64,000 bases of DNA from Paenarthrobacter histidinolovorans (GTDB lineage: Bacteria > Actinomycetota > Actinomycetes > Actinomycetales > Micrococcaceae), in NCBI RefSeq assembly GCF_014647595.1, contig NZ_BMPM01000003.1, positions 531,738-595,737 on the forward strand, in the 5' to 3' direction. The notes below the pieces were generated by a model. That model did not search any database. It had not been told where the DNA came from and was given only the letters and a program-made list of their open reading frames with translations. Shown here in pieces: positions 33,612 to 41,998 of this stretch (its first letter is position 1; each line of letters begins with the position of its first letter). The translations under genes were made by a program, and so were the position numbers.

Positions 33612-33698
33612 GCTCTTCCTGTTCCCAGCTGTTGAAGAGGCTGGCCGACTATATTGGCCATGTCAGCCCACCACCACAATTGAGGGAGCCTGCACAGA

Positions 33699-35447
33699 AT
33701 GGCCAAAGAACTTGCCACCCAACTCATCGAACAACTTCAGGCTGCCGGTGTGCAGCGGATCTACGGAATTGTGGGCGACAGCCTCAATCCGATTGTTGAC
33801 GCCGTCCGTCAGACGGGCGGCTCGAAAAACGGGGGCATTGACTGGATCCACGTGCGCCACGAGGAAGCGGCCGCGTTTGCTGCGGCGGCTGAAGCCCAAT
33901 TGACGGGAAAGCTGGCCGTCTGTGCAGGATCATGCGGTCCAGGCAACCTTCATCTGATCAACGGCCTGTACGACGCCAACCGGACCGGCGCTCCAGTGCT
34001 GGCCATTGCCTCACATATTCCGAGCCGGCAGATCGGCAGCGGCTTCTTCCAGGAGACGCACCCGGACCGGCTTTTCAACGAGTGCTCCGTGTACTCCGAG
34101 CTCATCAGCACTGCCGAGCAAGCTCCGCGGGTCATGCACAGCGCCATCCAGAACGCGGTCGGCTTGGGCGGAGTCGCCGTCGTGACGCTTCCCGGCGACA
34201 TTGCCGATCTTGAGGCCGCCGCACCGTCGCCGCTGCCGGCTACGTTCCGGCCCGCGACTCTGGTGCCTGACCAGGAAAGTGTCCGCGAGCTGGCCGATGC
34301 CATCAACGACGCCGGCAAGGTCGCCATTTTCGCCGGCGCCGGCGTTGCGGGCGCCCACGACGAACTCATCTCACTGGCTGAGCTGATCAACGCGCCTGTT
34401 GGGCACTCGTTGCGGGGTAAGGACTTTGTCCAGTACGACAATCCCTTCGATATCGGCATGACGGGTTTGCTCGGTTACGGCGCTGCGGCGGAAGGCATCG
34501 AGGACGCGGATCTGTTGATCCTTCTTGGGACAGACTTCCCGTATGACCAGTTCCTCCCGGACACCCGGACTGCCCAAGTGGACCGGGCAGCGCAGCGGCT
34601 GGGGCGACGCACCGACGTCGACATTGCCGTCCACGGTGACGTGCTGCCTACACTGAACGCCCTCCTGCCCCTGGTGCGGCCCAAGAAGAACCGCCGCTTC
34701 CTGGACCAGATGCTCAAAAAGCATGATCGCCTGATGAACAAGGCCGTGGGGGCCTACACCCGCAAGGTGGAGAAGAAACAACCCATCCACCCTGAATACG
34801 CAGCTTCGCTGCTGGACCAGCTTGCTGCCGAGGACGCGGTATTCACCGCGGATACCGGCATGTGCAATGTCTGGACAGCCCGCTACATCAATCCTCTGGG
34901 AACCCGACGCCTCATCGGCTCCTACCTCCATGGGTCCATGGCCAACGCACTCCCGCATGCCATTGGTGCCCAGGTGGCCTATCCGGGCCGACAGGTGGTA
35001 TCTGTCTCCGGTGATGGAGGGCTTTCCATGCTGCTGGGGGAGCTGGTCACCGTGGCCGCCCACCAGTTGCCGGTGAAGGTGGTGGTGTTCAACAACTCCA
35101 CCCTGGGCATGGTGAAGCTGGAGATGCTGGTGGATGGGCTACCTGACTTCGGCGTTGACGTTCCCGATGCCAATTACGCCGCGGTGGCCAAAGCCCTGGG
35201 CTTCCATGCCGTGCGGGTCACAGACCCTGCCGACATCGAAGGTGCCTACCGGGCTGCGTTCGCCCATCCCGGCCCAGCCCTGGTGGAACTCATCACTGAC
35301 CCGAATGCGCTGTCCATCCCGCCGAAGATTTCCGGATCCCAGGTCATTGGCTTCGCTACTGCCATGTCCAAAGTGGTCCTGAACCGGGGCGCCGGAGAAG
35401 CCGTGAGCATGGCACGAAGCAACCTCCGGAACATTCCCCGGCGCTAG
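33699..35447 (+). CDS. poxB: Pyruvate dehydrogenase (quinone)/pyruvate oxidase, ThDP-dependent
   Basis: Peripheral membrane flavoenzyme expected to decarboxylate pyruvate to acetate and CO2 and pass electrons to menaquinone. It has 582 residues, as in PoxB/Pqo. The N-terminal PYR domain shows YGIVGDSLNPIVDAV, the catalytic Glu in HVRHEEAAAFAAAAEAQ, and SCGPGNLHLINGLYDANR. The central FAD-domain is followed by the ThDP PP-domain with SGDGGLSMLLGELVTVA and NNSTLGMVKLEM. The C-terminal helix (NRGAGEAVSMARSNLRNI) is the membrane-binding type. Its stop lies one base before the end of the convergent uvrA-like gene. Acetolactate synthase is less likely given the C-terminus. Confidence 0.93.
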   Translation: MAKELATQLIEQLQAAGVQRIYGIVGDSLNPIVDAVRQTGGSKNGGIDWIHVRHEEAAAFAAAAEAQLTGKLAVCAGSCGPGNLHLINGLYDANRTGAPVLAIASHIPSRQIGSGFFQETHPDRLFNECSVYSELISTAEQAPRVMHSAIQNAVGLGGVAVVTLPGDIADLEAAAPSPLPATFRPATLVPDQESVRELADAINDAGKVAIFAGAGVAGAHDELISLAELINAPVGHSLRGKDFVQYDNPFDIGMTGLLGYGAAAEGIEDADLLILLGTDFPYDQFLPDTRTAQVDRAAQRLGRRTDVDIAVHGDVLPTLNALLPLVRPKKNRRFLDQMLKKHDRLMNKAVGAYTRKVEKKQPIHPEYAASLLDQLAAEDAVFTADTGMCNVWTARYINPLGTRRLIGSYLHGSMANALPHAIGAQVAYPGRQVVSVSGDGGLSMLLGELVTVAAHQLPVKVVVFNNSTLGMVKLEMLVDGLPDFGVDVPDANYAAVAKALGFHAVRVTDPADIEGAYRAAFAHPGPALVELITDPNALSIPPKISGSQVIGFATAMSKVVLNRGAGEAVSMARSNLRNIPRR

Positions 35448-35448
35448 G

Positions 35449-38091
35449 CTACTGCCTCAGGGCGGCGGCGAGGTAGGGCGCGGTGCGGCCCGCAGTGGAA
35501 CGCGCGACGACGGCCGGCGGCCCTGCGACCATGATCTGGCCGCCGGCGTCGCCGCCTCCGGGTCCCAGGTCGATGACCCAATCCGCCCCGGCCACCACGT
35601 CCATCTCATGTTCGACCACCACAACGGTGTTGCCGGCGTCGACCAGCCTGTGCAGTTGGGCCATCAAGAGCTGGACGTCTGCGGGATGGAGGCCGGTGGT
35701 GGGCTCGTCCAGCAGGTACAGGGTGTGTCCTCGTTGGATGCGTTGCAGTTCGGTTGCCAGCTTGATGCGTTGGGCTTCGCCACCGGACAATTCCGTTGCG
35801 GGCTGGCCCAACCGCAGGTATCCCAAGCCCACCTCCTTGAGAGTCTGGAGGCTGCGCGACACGGACGGCAGATCGGATAAGAAGCCGGACGCGGCATTTA
35901 CGGTCATGCCCAGGACATCGGCGATGTTCTTCCCACGGTAGGTGACTTCCAGTGTTTCGGGATTGAACCGCGAACCGTGGCATTCGGGGCACGGGCCGTA
36001 GCTGCCGGGCAGGAACAGGAGTTCCACCGCCACGAAGCCCTCTCCCTGGCAGGTTTCGCAGCGGCCACCGGCTACGTTGAAGGAGAACCTTCCCGCTCCG
36101 AAGCCGCGGGCGCGTGCGCCATCAGTGGCGGCAAATTCCTTCCGGACTCCATCGAAGAGCCCGGTGTAGGTGGCCAGGTTGGAACGTGGAGTACGGCCGA
36201 TGGGTTTTTGGTCGACCTGCACCAGCCGGTCCAGCCGGTGGAGGCCGGACACCAAGGCGCGCGCACCCGGGGCGTCTGTCCCGGCATGGATGGAGCCTGC
36301 CTCCCCGGTGTCACTGCCATTGCCAGCGGCGTCCCCGGGTGACTCCGGATGGAGTCCGGCGCCCACGACATCCGCGAGGACCCGGCTGACCAGGGTGGAC
36401 TTTCCGGATCCGGAGACGCCGGTTACCGCCGTCATCACGCCCAGCGGGAAATCAACGTCGAGGTTCTGCAGATTGTGCCGATGGACCTTCTTCAGCTTGA
36501 GCCAGTCCGTGGCTTCCCTTGCTTCCCTTGCTTCCTTTGCTCCACGCGGAGCATGGCCGGTCGCGGTGGCGACGGGGCCGTCGTCGTGCGCTTCAGGGGT
36601 TCCTGCGCCGCGGTTGCCACCGTCAGGGAAAAGGAACGGGCGGGTGACGGAATCCTCTATAGCCTTCAGCCCCGCAACGGGGCCGCTGTAAAGTACCTGT
36701 CCACCGCCCTCGCCGGCATGCGGCCCCACATCCACCAACCAGTCGGCAGCCCGAACGAAGTCCATGTTGTGCTCCACCACGAACACGGAATTGCCGGAGC
36801 TCTTGAGCGTGTCCAGCACAGCGAGAAGCGGTTCGGCGTCGGCTGGGTGAAGGCCTGCGGAGGGCTCATCCAGAACGTAGATGACGCCGAAAAGGCCGGA
36901 ACGAAGTTGTGTGGCGATCCGGAGGCGCTGCATTTCGCCGGGGGAGAGGGTGGGCGTCGGACGGCCCAGGGCGAGGTACCCCAGGCCGAGATCCAGCAGC
37001 ACGGTGATGCGGTTGAGCAGATCGCGGGTAATGGCGATTGCTACCTCGTTGGTCTCGCCGGAAGTCTGGGTGCGGGAAGCTGTGCTGGCCGAGGTTTCCT
37101 CTGTGGTGGGACGTATCAGACTGGCCAGTTCGGTCATGGGCAACGCGTTGAGTTCGGCAATGGTCTTGCCGGCGAAGGTTACCGCCAACGCCTCCGGCCG
37201 GAGGCCGCTTCCCCCACACATGGGACACCGTCCCGTTTCCATAAAGCGAAGCGCGCGGTCGCGCATGGTGCTGCTCTTGGAATCAGCGAGGGTGTGCAGG
37301 ACGTAGCTTTTTGCGCTCCAGAAACGGCCTTTGTACGGCTTGGCTACGCGATCCCGCTGCGGCGTCACTTCCACCACGGGTTGTTCATCGGTGAACAGGA
37401 TCCAGTGGCGGTCCTTCTTGGGGAGCTTTTTCCACGGCGTATCAACGTCGTATCCCAAATGGGTGAGGATGTCGCGGAGATTCTTGCCCTGCCAGGCGCC
37501 CGGCCACGCCGCGATGGCACCATCCCTGATGGTCAATGACGGATCGGGGACCAACGATTCCTCGGTTACGGTGTGGGCGACGCCCAGGCCGTGACATTCG
37601 GGGCACGCGCCGGCCGCCGTGTTTGGCGAGAACGCGTCGGAGTCCAGCTGGCTTGCTCCTTCCGGATACCTTCCGGCACGCGAGAAGAGCATCCGCAAGG
37701 AGTTGGACAGTGTTGTCAGCGTGCCCACGCTTGACCGGGCGGTTGCCGTTCCCCGGCGTTGTTGAAGCGCGACGGCGGGGGGAAGCCCGGTGATTGACTC
37801 AACCTTGGGGTTGTGGCCCTGTTGGATCAGGCGCCGGGCATACGGGGCGACGGATTCGAAGTAGCGTCGTTGGGCTTCGGCGAAGATGGTGCCGAAGGCC
37901 AAGGAGGATTTTCCGGATCCGGATACCCCGGTGAAGGCTACGATAGCGTCGCGGGGAACGTCGACGTCCACGTTGCGGAGGTTGTTCTCCCTGGCTCCCC
38001 GCACCTCGACGAAGCCGCCACCGAGGTCGCCGGCGTGCGGGGGCGACTGGGCGGCTTCGGTCTGGCTGGCGATTGTCAGTTTGCTGTCCAT
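35449..38091 (-). CDS. UvrA-like ABC-type excinuclease ATPase (class II UvrA/DrrC-like)
   Basis: Double ABC ATPase of 880 residues, shorter than UvrA1 (about 950). Both Walker A motifs are intact (GVSGSGKSSLAFGTIFAEAQ near residue 55 and GVSGSGKSTLVSRV later). Zinc-finger cysteines are in CPECHGLG, CPMCGGSG and CETCQGEGFV ... CPECHGSRF. ABC signatures appear as LSPGEMQRLRIA and LSGGEAQRIKLATEL. A proline/glycine/alanine-rich insertion lies before the second module. The UvrB-binding insert appears reduced, as in class II UvrA2 and the drug-resistance protein DrrC. It may protect DNA from intercalating drugs rather than do general repair. No uvrB or uvrC is nearby, so the main uvrA is presumably elsewhere. 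Confidence 0.9.
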   Translation of the reverse strand: MDSKLTIASQTEAAQSPPHAGDLGGGFVEVRGARENNLRNVDVDVPRDAIVAFTGVSGSGKSSLAFGTIFAEAQRRYFESVAPYARRLIQQGHNPKVESITGLPPAVALQQRRGTATARSSVGTLTTLSNSLRMLFSRAGRYPEGASQLDSDAFSPNTAAGACPECHGLGVAHTVTEESLVPDPSLTIRDGAIAAWPGAWQGKNLRDILTHLGYDVDTPWKKLPKKDRHWILFTDEQPVVEVTPQRDRVAKPYKGRFWSAKSYVLHTLADSKSSTMRDRALRFMETGRCPMCGGSGLRPEALAVTFAGKTIAELNALPMTELASLIRPTTEETSASTASRTQTSGETNEVAIAITRDLLNRITVLLDLGLGYLALGRPTPTLSPGEMQRLRIATQLRSGLFGVIYVLDEPSAGLHPADAEPLLAVLDTLKSSGNSVFVVEHNMDFVRAADWLVDVGPHAGEGGGQVLYSGPVAGLKAIEDSVTRPFLFPDGGNRGAGTPEAHDDGPVATATGHAPRGAKEAREAREATDWLKLKKVHRHNLQNLDVDFPLGVMTAVTGVSGSGKSTLVSRVLADVVGAGLHPESPGDAAGNGSDTGEAGSIHAGTDAPGARALVSGLHRLDRLVQVDQKPIGRTPRSNLATYTGLFDGVRKEFAATDGARARGFGAGRFSFNVAGGRCETCQGEGFVAVELLFLPGSYGPCPECHGSRFNPETLEVTYRGKNIADVLGMTVNAASGFLSDLPSVSRSLQTLKEVGLGYLRLGQPATELSGGEAQRIKLATELQRIQRGHTLYLLDEPTTGLHPADVQLLMAQLHRLVDAGNTVVVVEHEMDVVAGADWVIDLGPGGGDAGGQIMVAGPPAVVARSTAGRTAPYLAAALRQ

Positions 38092-38163
38092 TTGTACGAC
38101 TCTATCGGCCTCCGGGCTCAGCCGGCCCGGGGCACAGCCGGCGGCAGCTGCTGACCACGGTTC

Positions 38164-38568
38164 CTAGTCTGGTTCGATCGCGGCCACTGCGCTGATCTCG
38201 ACCAAGGCCCCGGGTACACCCAGCCCCGAAACAAAGGCTGCGGTAACCAGGGGTGGTTCCCGTGAGGCCAGCCTGGATGCGATTGCCCCGTAACCTGCGG
38301 CGAGGTCAGCTCCTTGGACGAACAGGACATTCCACTGAACGACATCCCGCAACGAGGCACCGGCGGCTTGAAGCGCGGTTTCAGCATTGTCCAGTGCGCG
38401 CGCGGACTGGACGGCCGCATCGCCCTCACCGATGAGCCTTCCAGCGGCGTCCACGGCGTTCTGCCCACCGACGTAAATGGTGGTCGAACCCGGGGGAACC
38501 ACAGCGACGTGGCTGAAGGCCGGGCTTGAGATGAGTCCCTCGGGGCTGATGCGCTGTATGGGTGCCAT
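38164..38568 (-). CDS. RidA family protein (YjgF/YER057c/UK114)
   Basis: Small trimeric protein; the best-known members are enamine/imine deaminases that clear reactive 2-aminoacrylate. From ATG 38568 it has 134 residues and begins MAPIQRISPEGLI. An in-frame GTG at 38601 is possible, and neither start has a clear ribosome site. Conserved stretches are IYVGGQNAVDAAGRLIGEGD, AALQAAGASLRDVVQWNVLF and PGALVEISAVAA. The usual catalytic Arg region (R-N-P-R) is not obvious near residue 100, so the enzyme activity may differ from classical RidA. It is 47 bases downstream of arfB on the same strand. Confidence 0.85.
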   Translation of the reverse strand: MAPIQRISPEGLISSPAFSHVAVVPPGSTTIYVGGQNAVDAAGRLIGEGDAAVQSARALDNAETALQAAGASLRDVVQWNVLFVQGADLAAGYGAIASRLASREPPLVTAAFVSGLGVPGALVEISAVAAIEPD

Positions 38569-38615
38569 GACTGTATGGTCCCACCAAGGGTCGGTCACCA
38601 ACAGGGGAGATGGCT

Positions 38616-39035
38616 CTAGTCCGCAGCGGGCCGACGTCGTTGTTGCTTGGTCGCGGAGCGGTGCTCTTTGGCCAGACGGTGACGGCGGGCCGAACCTCGC
38701 GTGGGCCTGGACGCGCGCCGGACGGTCGCGGGAACCAGTCCGGCCCTGATGAGCCCGGCAAGCTTGGCGAGGGCGAGCTCACGGTTCCGCAGCTGTGACC
38801 TGTCCTCGGAAGCGGTCACGGTAACGGCGCCCGCGACGAGCCGTTTGGCCAGGCTTGTAAGGAGCAGCTGCCGCTGCTCGTCGGTCAACGTGGCAGAAGC
38901 AGCAACGTCCCATGTCAGCTCGGCCCGGGTGTCCGTGGTGTTGACGTGCTGGCCGCCCGGCCCGGAAGAGCGCGAGAACCGCCAGCTGAGTTCCCACGAG
39001 GGAATCGTCAGGGATGGGGAGATTTCCAGATCCAT
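38616..39035 (-). CDS. arfB: Alternative ribosome-rescue factor ArfB (peptidyl-tRNA hydrolase, YaeJ/ICT1)
   Basis: Releases stalled ribosomes without a stop codon by hydrolysing peptidyl-tRNA in the A site. It has 139 residues. The catalytic GGQ is in RSSGPGGQHVNTTDTRAELT, shared with class I release factors but without the codon-recognition domains. The C-terminal tail (RPTRGSARRHRLAKEHRSAT, then KQQRRRP) is basic and unstructured, as needed to enter the empty mRNA channel. Both features and the length fit ArfB closely. Confidence 0.95.
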   Translation of the reverse strand: MDLEISPSLTIPSWELSWRFSRSSGPGGQHVNTTDTRAELTWDVAASATLTDEQRQLLLTSLAKRLVAGAVTVTASEDRSQLRNRELALAKLAGLIRAGLVPATVRRASRPTRGSARRHRLAKEHRSATKQQRRRPAAD

Positions 39036-39108
39036 GGAACAAGCCTTGCACGTCCGTCAGGCCCCGGGCGTGCACTCCGCCGAATACCCGATGTTCACCT
39101 GCCACCTT

Positions 39109-39120
39109 TAGGATCGAATC
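39109..39120 (+). promoter_or_regulatory. Possible leaderless -10 element for the small membrane protein gene
   Basis: TAGGAT (39109-39114), six bases, then ATG 39121, with no Shine-Dalgarno. The spacing is the same as at 8237 and 19471. Confidence 0.45.
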
Positions 39121-39516
39121 ATGACTGGCCCCGTGGAGTTTCTGGGACCCATCCTGGAGATGATGACGTGGGTGGGGTTCGTCCCCGGCGTGCCCCTGCT
39201 GGTGTGGGCCTGGATCATTGCCCGACGCCGGTGCACCTGGGTCACTGCCGACGGCGAACGGTTTGCCGCCGGGGGATACCTTGGGCTGCAGTGGGTGGAT
39301 CAGGATCATGAAGAGCGCAAGGTCCTGCTGGACGTTGCGGCCAAGGAGGGCGGCCTTGATTCCGGCCCAGTGGTAGTCCACTACGATGCCTGCCACCCAT
39401 CACGATGCGCTCTGGAGCCGCCGCGGTACGACCATACAGTGTTGATCCTGGGGTGGATCCTCACCGGTATAGGGATTCTCAGCACGCTTGGCGGAATCGT
39501 GCTGCTGGCCCTTTAG
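39121..39516 (+). CDS. Small membrane protein of unknown function, two predicted helices
   Basis: I do not recognise this 131-residue protein. Hydrophobic segments are at about residues 15-35 (TWVGFVPGVPLLVWAWIIA) and 105-131 (VLILGWILTGIGILSTLGGI). Between them is a soluble domain of about 65 residues with two cysteines in DACHPSRCALEPPRYDH. The layout places both ends on the same side of the membrane with the middle on the other. It is transcribed alone, divergent from arfB, with a leaderless-type start. A DHFR-like gene on the same strand follows 82 bases later. Confidence 0.7.
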   Translation: MTGPVEFLGPILEMMTWVGFVPGVPLLVWAWIIARRRCTWVTADGERFAAGGYLGLQWVDQDHEERKVLLDVAAKEGGLDSGPVVVHYDACHPSRCALEPPRYDHTVLILGWILTGIGILSTLGGIVLLAL

Positions 39517-39598
39517 CATCCCCTCTTGAAGACCCGCCGGCGCGGGGCTAGCATTTGCGCGCGGGGCTTTCGTCGACGGCCATACCGGGAGGAATGCT

Positions 39599-40219
39599 AT
39601 GAACGATCAGACTGCAACCGTGATGGTGGACCTGATCATTTCCCTGGACGGCTACGCCTCCGCTGAGGGATGGCCGGGGTGGTGGGGGCTCGAGGGCCCG
39701 GAATACCTGGCCTGGCTCGACGAGGAGGCCAAGAAGAACTACACCACGCTCATGGGAGCGAATACCTACCGGCTCATGTCCAGCATGTCCGGGCAAGCGA
39801 CCGGGTCGGACTCCGGGTTTTCCCAGGAGGAAGGCGACAGTTTGGCGGGCCTCGCGGCCGTGCCCAAAGTCATTTTCTCCTCCACCTTGAAAGAGCCGTT
39901 GGCGTGGCCAAATTCCGAACTCGTATCTGGAGATGCCGTGGAAGCGGTTCGGGCAATGAAGCAGACGCGTACCGGCACCTTGAGCACACTGGGCAGTTTG
40001 AGTCTCTGCCGTTCCTTGCTGTCAGCCGGATTAGTGGACAGGTACCGTCTGGTCGTCTTCCCTGTGATCACCGGCAAGACCGGCCGCGAGCGGATTTATG
40101 ACGGCTACCCGGATGTTGCTTTGGACATGGTGGACAGCCGGACTTTTGACGGCCGGCTCCAGTTGCTGGAGTACGTTCCCCGCGTCATTGATGCCCCACT
40201 GGGTCGAAGCGGCGGCTAA
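39599..40219 (+). CDS. Dihydrofolate reductase/RibD C-terminal family protein
   Basis: Member of the DHFR-like fold, 206 residues, with GGGAGGA before the ATG. It shows VDLIISLDGYASAEG at the start, MGANTYRLMSSM, KVIFSSTLKEPLAWPNSELV, GTLSTLGSLSLCRSLLSAGL and DRYRLVVFPVITGKTGRERI. These are the features of YyaP/YwjB-type proteins rather than FolA. They are probably NADPH-dependent reductases of unknown substrate. Its last four bases overlap the end of the convergent hypothetical gene. Confidence 0.88.
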   Translation: MNDQTATVMVDLIISLDGYASAEGWPGWWGLEGPEYLAWLDEEAKKNYTTLMGANTYRLMSSMSGQATGSDSGFSQEEGDSLAGLAAVPKVIFSSTLKEPLAWPNSELVSGDAVEAVRAMKQTRTGTLSTLGSLSLCRSLLSAGLVDRYRLVVFPVITGKTGRERIYDGYPDVALDMVDSRTFDGRLQLLEYVPRVIDAPLGRSGG

Positions 40220-40668
40220 CCGACCTGCCGTGCGTCCAGTTCGCTGAACAAAGGCCTCAAGGACTCGGCGTAGTGGTCCATGGTTTCCGGGAAAGTCATC
40301 AGGCGTCGGCCGGCCAGGGTCCCTCCGATCGGGCTGTCCATCGTAGTGGAGGCACTGAGGAGTCCGGCCGGCACGTTGGTGCAGAGGACGGGTTCAGCGG
40401 CCACTCCGTGTGAGGTCAGTATTGCTATTCCCCAGGGGTCGTTGGGGTCGGCGACCGAGATGCCGGCGTTGTCGAAGGTGTCACGGAGGACATAGCGCGT
40501 GACCGTCCGCCATGATTGCAGGAACGGTGGCTGGAGCTGCTCTATGAGGTCTTCGTCGTTGGCGCCGTACGCGTCAGTGAGAGCCGCCGACAGCGCATCC
40601 CATTCCTCGGCATCCCGGACCATCAAGTGTGCGGCCCGGAGGTGGGCAATGGTTTCATTCAACATCAT
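40216..40668 (-). CDS. Hypothetical protein, 150 residues
   Basis: I do not recognise this protein. The ATG at 40668 (GGGGA upstream, MMLNETIAHLRAAHLMVRDA) is preferred to a frame extension of 45 residues that is arginine-rich and without character. It is soluble and mildly acidic. The middle part contains a repeated-helix-like region (EEWDALSAALTDAYGANDED) and the second half ends with LRPLFSELDARQVG. There is no signal peptide or membrane helix. It is convergent with the DHFR-like gene and divergent from the split-barrel protein gene. Confidence 0.6.
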   Translation of the reverse strand: MMLNETIAHLRAAHLMVRDAEEWDALSAALTDAYGANDEDLIEQLQPPFLQSWRTVTRYVLRDTFDNAGISVADPNDPWGIAILTSHGVAAEPVLCTNVPAGLLSASTTMDSPIGGTLAGRRLMTFPETMDHYAESLRPLFSELDARQVG

Positions 40669-40819
40669 GGCAGTCCCCAAACTTCCTCGTACGATGTTCG
40701 CCCGACACCGGGCAGGCTTGCTGTTGACAGGCCTCTCACCAACAGAACGATCAAGGCGCCGCCATGATTCCCAAAAGACCTGCTTCCGTGGTGATCGAAC
40801 CACTGTTGCCTCGTCCGCC

Positions 40820-40841
40820 TAGTAAATAAGGAGACTTACTA
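40820..40841. promoter_or_regulatory. Inverted repeat TAGTAA-N10-TTACTA in the divergent gap
   Basis: Perfect 6-base arms in an AT-rich stretch 42 bases before the GTG of the split-barrel protein gene. It probably overlaps a promoter (TACTAAT is a -10-like sequence). The regulator is unknown. Confidence 0.45.
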
Positions 40842-40882
40842 ATAGGCTGTCGGGGTGGGGAAAGTCCCCGAAGGAAAAGGAA

Positions 40883-41377
40883 GTGAAGCGGCATATGACT
40901 GAAGAGCAGGGCATCAGCAAAGTCACCGGCATCATCAACGATTCCAGGATCGGGATGTTGACCACCATCAATGAAGAAGGCGCACTGGTCAGCCGCCCGT
41001 TGGCGGTACAGGATGTCAAGGACGACGGCGACATGTGGTTCTTTACCGGACTGGGAACGTCCCAAGTTGCCCACGTCCGCCAGGATTCCCGCGTGAACGT
41101 CTCGTTCGGCAAGAACACGGAGTGGGTCTCCGTTGCCGGAACGGCCGAAGTTGTCACAGACCGCGCAAAAATTCATGAGCTGTGGAACCAGGTTGTGGAG
41201 GCGTGGTTCCCGGATGGCCCTGACACCCCGGAGGTCTGCCTGCTGCACGTGGATTCAGAGTCTGCCGAATACTGGACCAGTCCTGGTGGTACGGCAGCCA
41301 CGGTCCTTCAGTGGGTGAAGTCCAAGGTCACCAACTCACGCTTCAGCGTGGGCGAAAGCGACACCGTGGAACTGTGA
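40883..41377 (+). CDS. Pyridoxamine 5'-phosphate oxidase-like split-barrel protein (general stress protein 26-like)
   Basis: FMN/F420-binding split-barrel family, 164 residues. The GTG at 40883 has GAAGG eight bases upstream; ATG 40895 is an alternative. The domain shows DSRIGMLTTINEEGALVSRP, DMWFFTGLGTSQVAHVRQDS and VNVSFGKNTEWVSVAGTAEV, matching YdaG/GsiB-26-type stress proteins. These bind flavin and have unclear physiological roles. An inverted repeat lies in its promoter region and a DksA-like gene follows after six bases, so the two probably share a transcript. Confidence 0.88.
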   Translation: MKRHMTEEQGISKVTGIINDSRIGMLTTINEEGALVSRPLAVQDVKDDGDMWFFTGLGTSQVAHVRQDSRVNVSFGKNTEWVSVAGTAEVVTDRAKIHELWNQVVEAWFPDGPDTPEVCLLHVDSESAEYWTSPGGTAATVLQWVKSKVTNSRFSVGESDTVEL

Positions 41378-41383
41378 GTTGAG

Positions 41384-41737
41384 ATGGTTGACGCAGGACG
41401 GTTCCGGCATGTCCTTGAGCAGGAGCGCGAACGCAGGCTGTTGCTGCTCGCAGATCTCCGACGCGACATCACGTCGGTCAATGCGGCCCGCCAGGACTCC
41501 AATGTGGACGACGAACATGATCCGGAGGGCAGCACCATAGCCTTCGAGCTTTCCCAGGCATCCGCTCTCCTTGACCAAAGCAGGGAGGGGCTGCAGCAAA
41601 TCGATGCCGCCCTGGAGCGGATCGTGGCCGGCACCTACGGCCGCTGCGAAGTCTGCGGGGTGGACATTCCGGAAGGCCGGCTGGAAGCCAGGCCGTGGAC
41701 GCCGTTCTGCGTTGACCATGCCTCAGGGCGAAGGTAG
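41384..41737 (+). CDS. TraR/DksA-type zinc finger protein
   Basis: Small protein of 117 residues with an N-terminal coiled-coil (FRHVLEQERERRLLLLADLR) and a C-terminal DksA zinc finger (GRCEVCGVDIPEGRLEARPW, then TPFCVDH). The finger has Cys-x2-Cys and Cys-x2-His ligands, a variant of the four-cysteine site. Such proteins may bind in the RNA polymerase secondary channel. It starts six bases after the split-barrel gene, suggesting joint expression, perhaps under stress. The end overlaps a convergent hypothetical gene by 15 bases. Confidence 0.88.
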   Translation: MVDAGRFRHVLEQERERRLLLLADLRRDITSVNAARQDSNVDDEHDPEGSTIAFELSQASALLDQSREGLQQIDAALERIVAGTYGRCEVCGVDIPEGRLEARPWTPFCVDHASGRR

Positions 41738-41998
41738 CGGTTGGCCCATTCCCGGCGAGACCTGAACGAACTCGATTCCCTGCTGCTGCTTCTTGCTGGG
41801 GCCCCGCTTGAAACCCTTGGCGTCGAGATGATTGCCAGCCCTATAGGCGGCCAACGCCTCATCATAGATCCCGTTGAGGACGGTTCCCGTGAAGATTTCC
41901 CGCGTACCGTCGGTGAATTCGATGGCTATGGAAACACTCGACGGGAAGTGCCGCTTCATGCGGATGAAGCCTTGCGGGTCCTGCTGCAGTGAGATCAC
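41723..41998 (-). CDS. Small hypothetical protein downstream of the MFS gene
   Basis: Unrecognised 91-residue protein. It begins with GTG overlapping the MFS stop by 4 bases (GTGA), so it is translationally coupled to the transporter. It contains SVSIAIEFTDGTREIFTGTV, a beta-strand-like stretch, then EALAAYRAGNHLDAKGFKRG and a Lys/Gln-rich patch. There is no membrane segment. Its end overlaps the DksA-like gene by 15 bases on the opposite strand. Confidence 0.65.
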   Translation of the reverse strand: MISLQQDPQGFIRMKRHFPSSVSIAIEFTDGTREIFTGTVLNGIYDEALAAYRAGNHLDAKGFKRGPSKKQQQGIEFVQVSPGMGQPLPSP

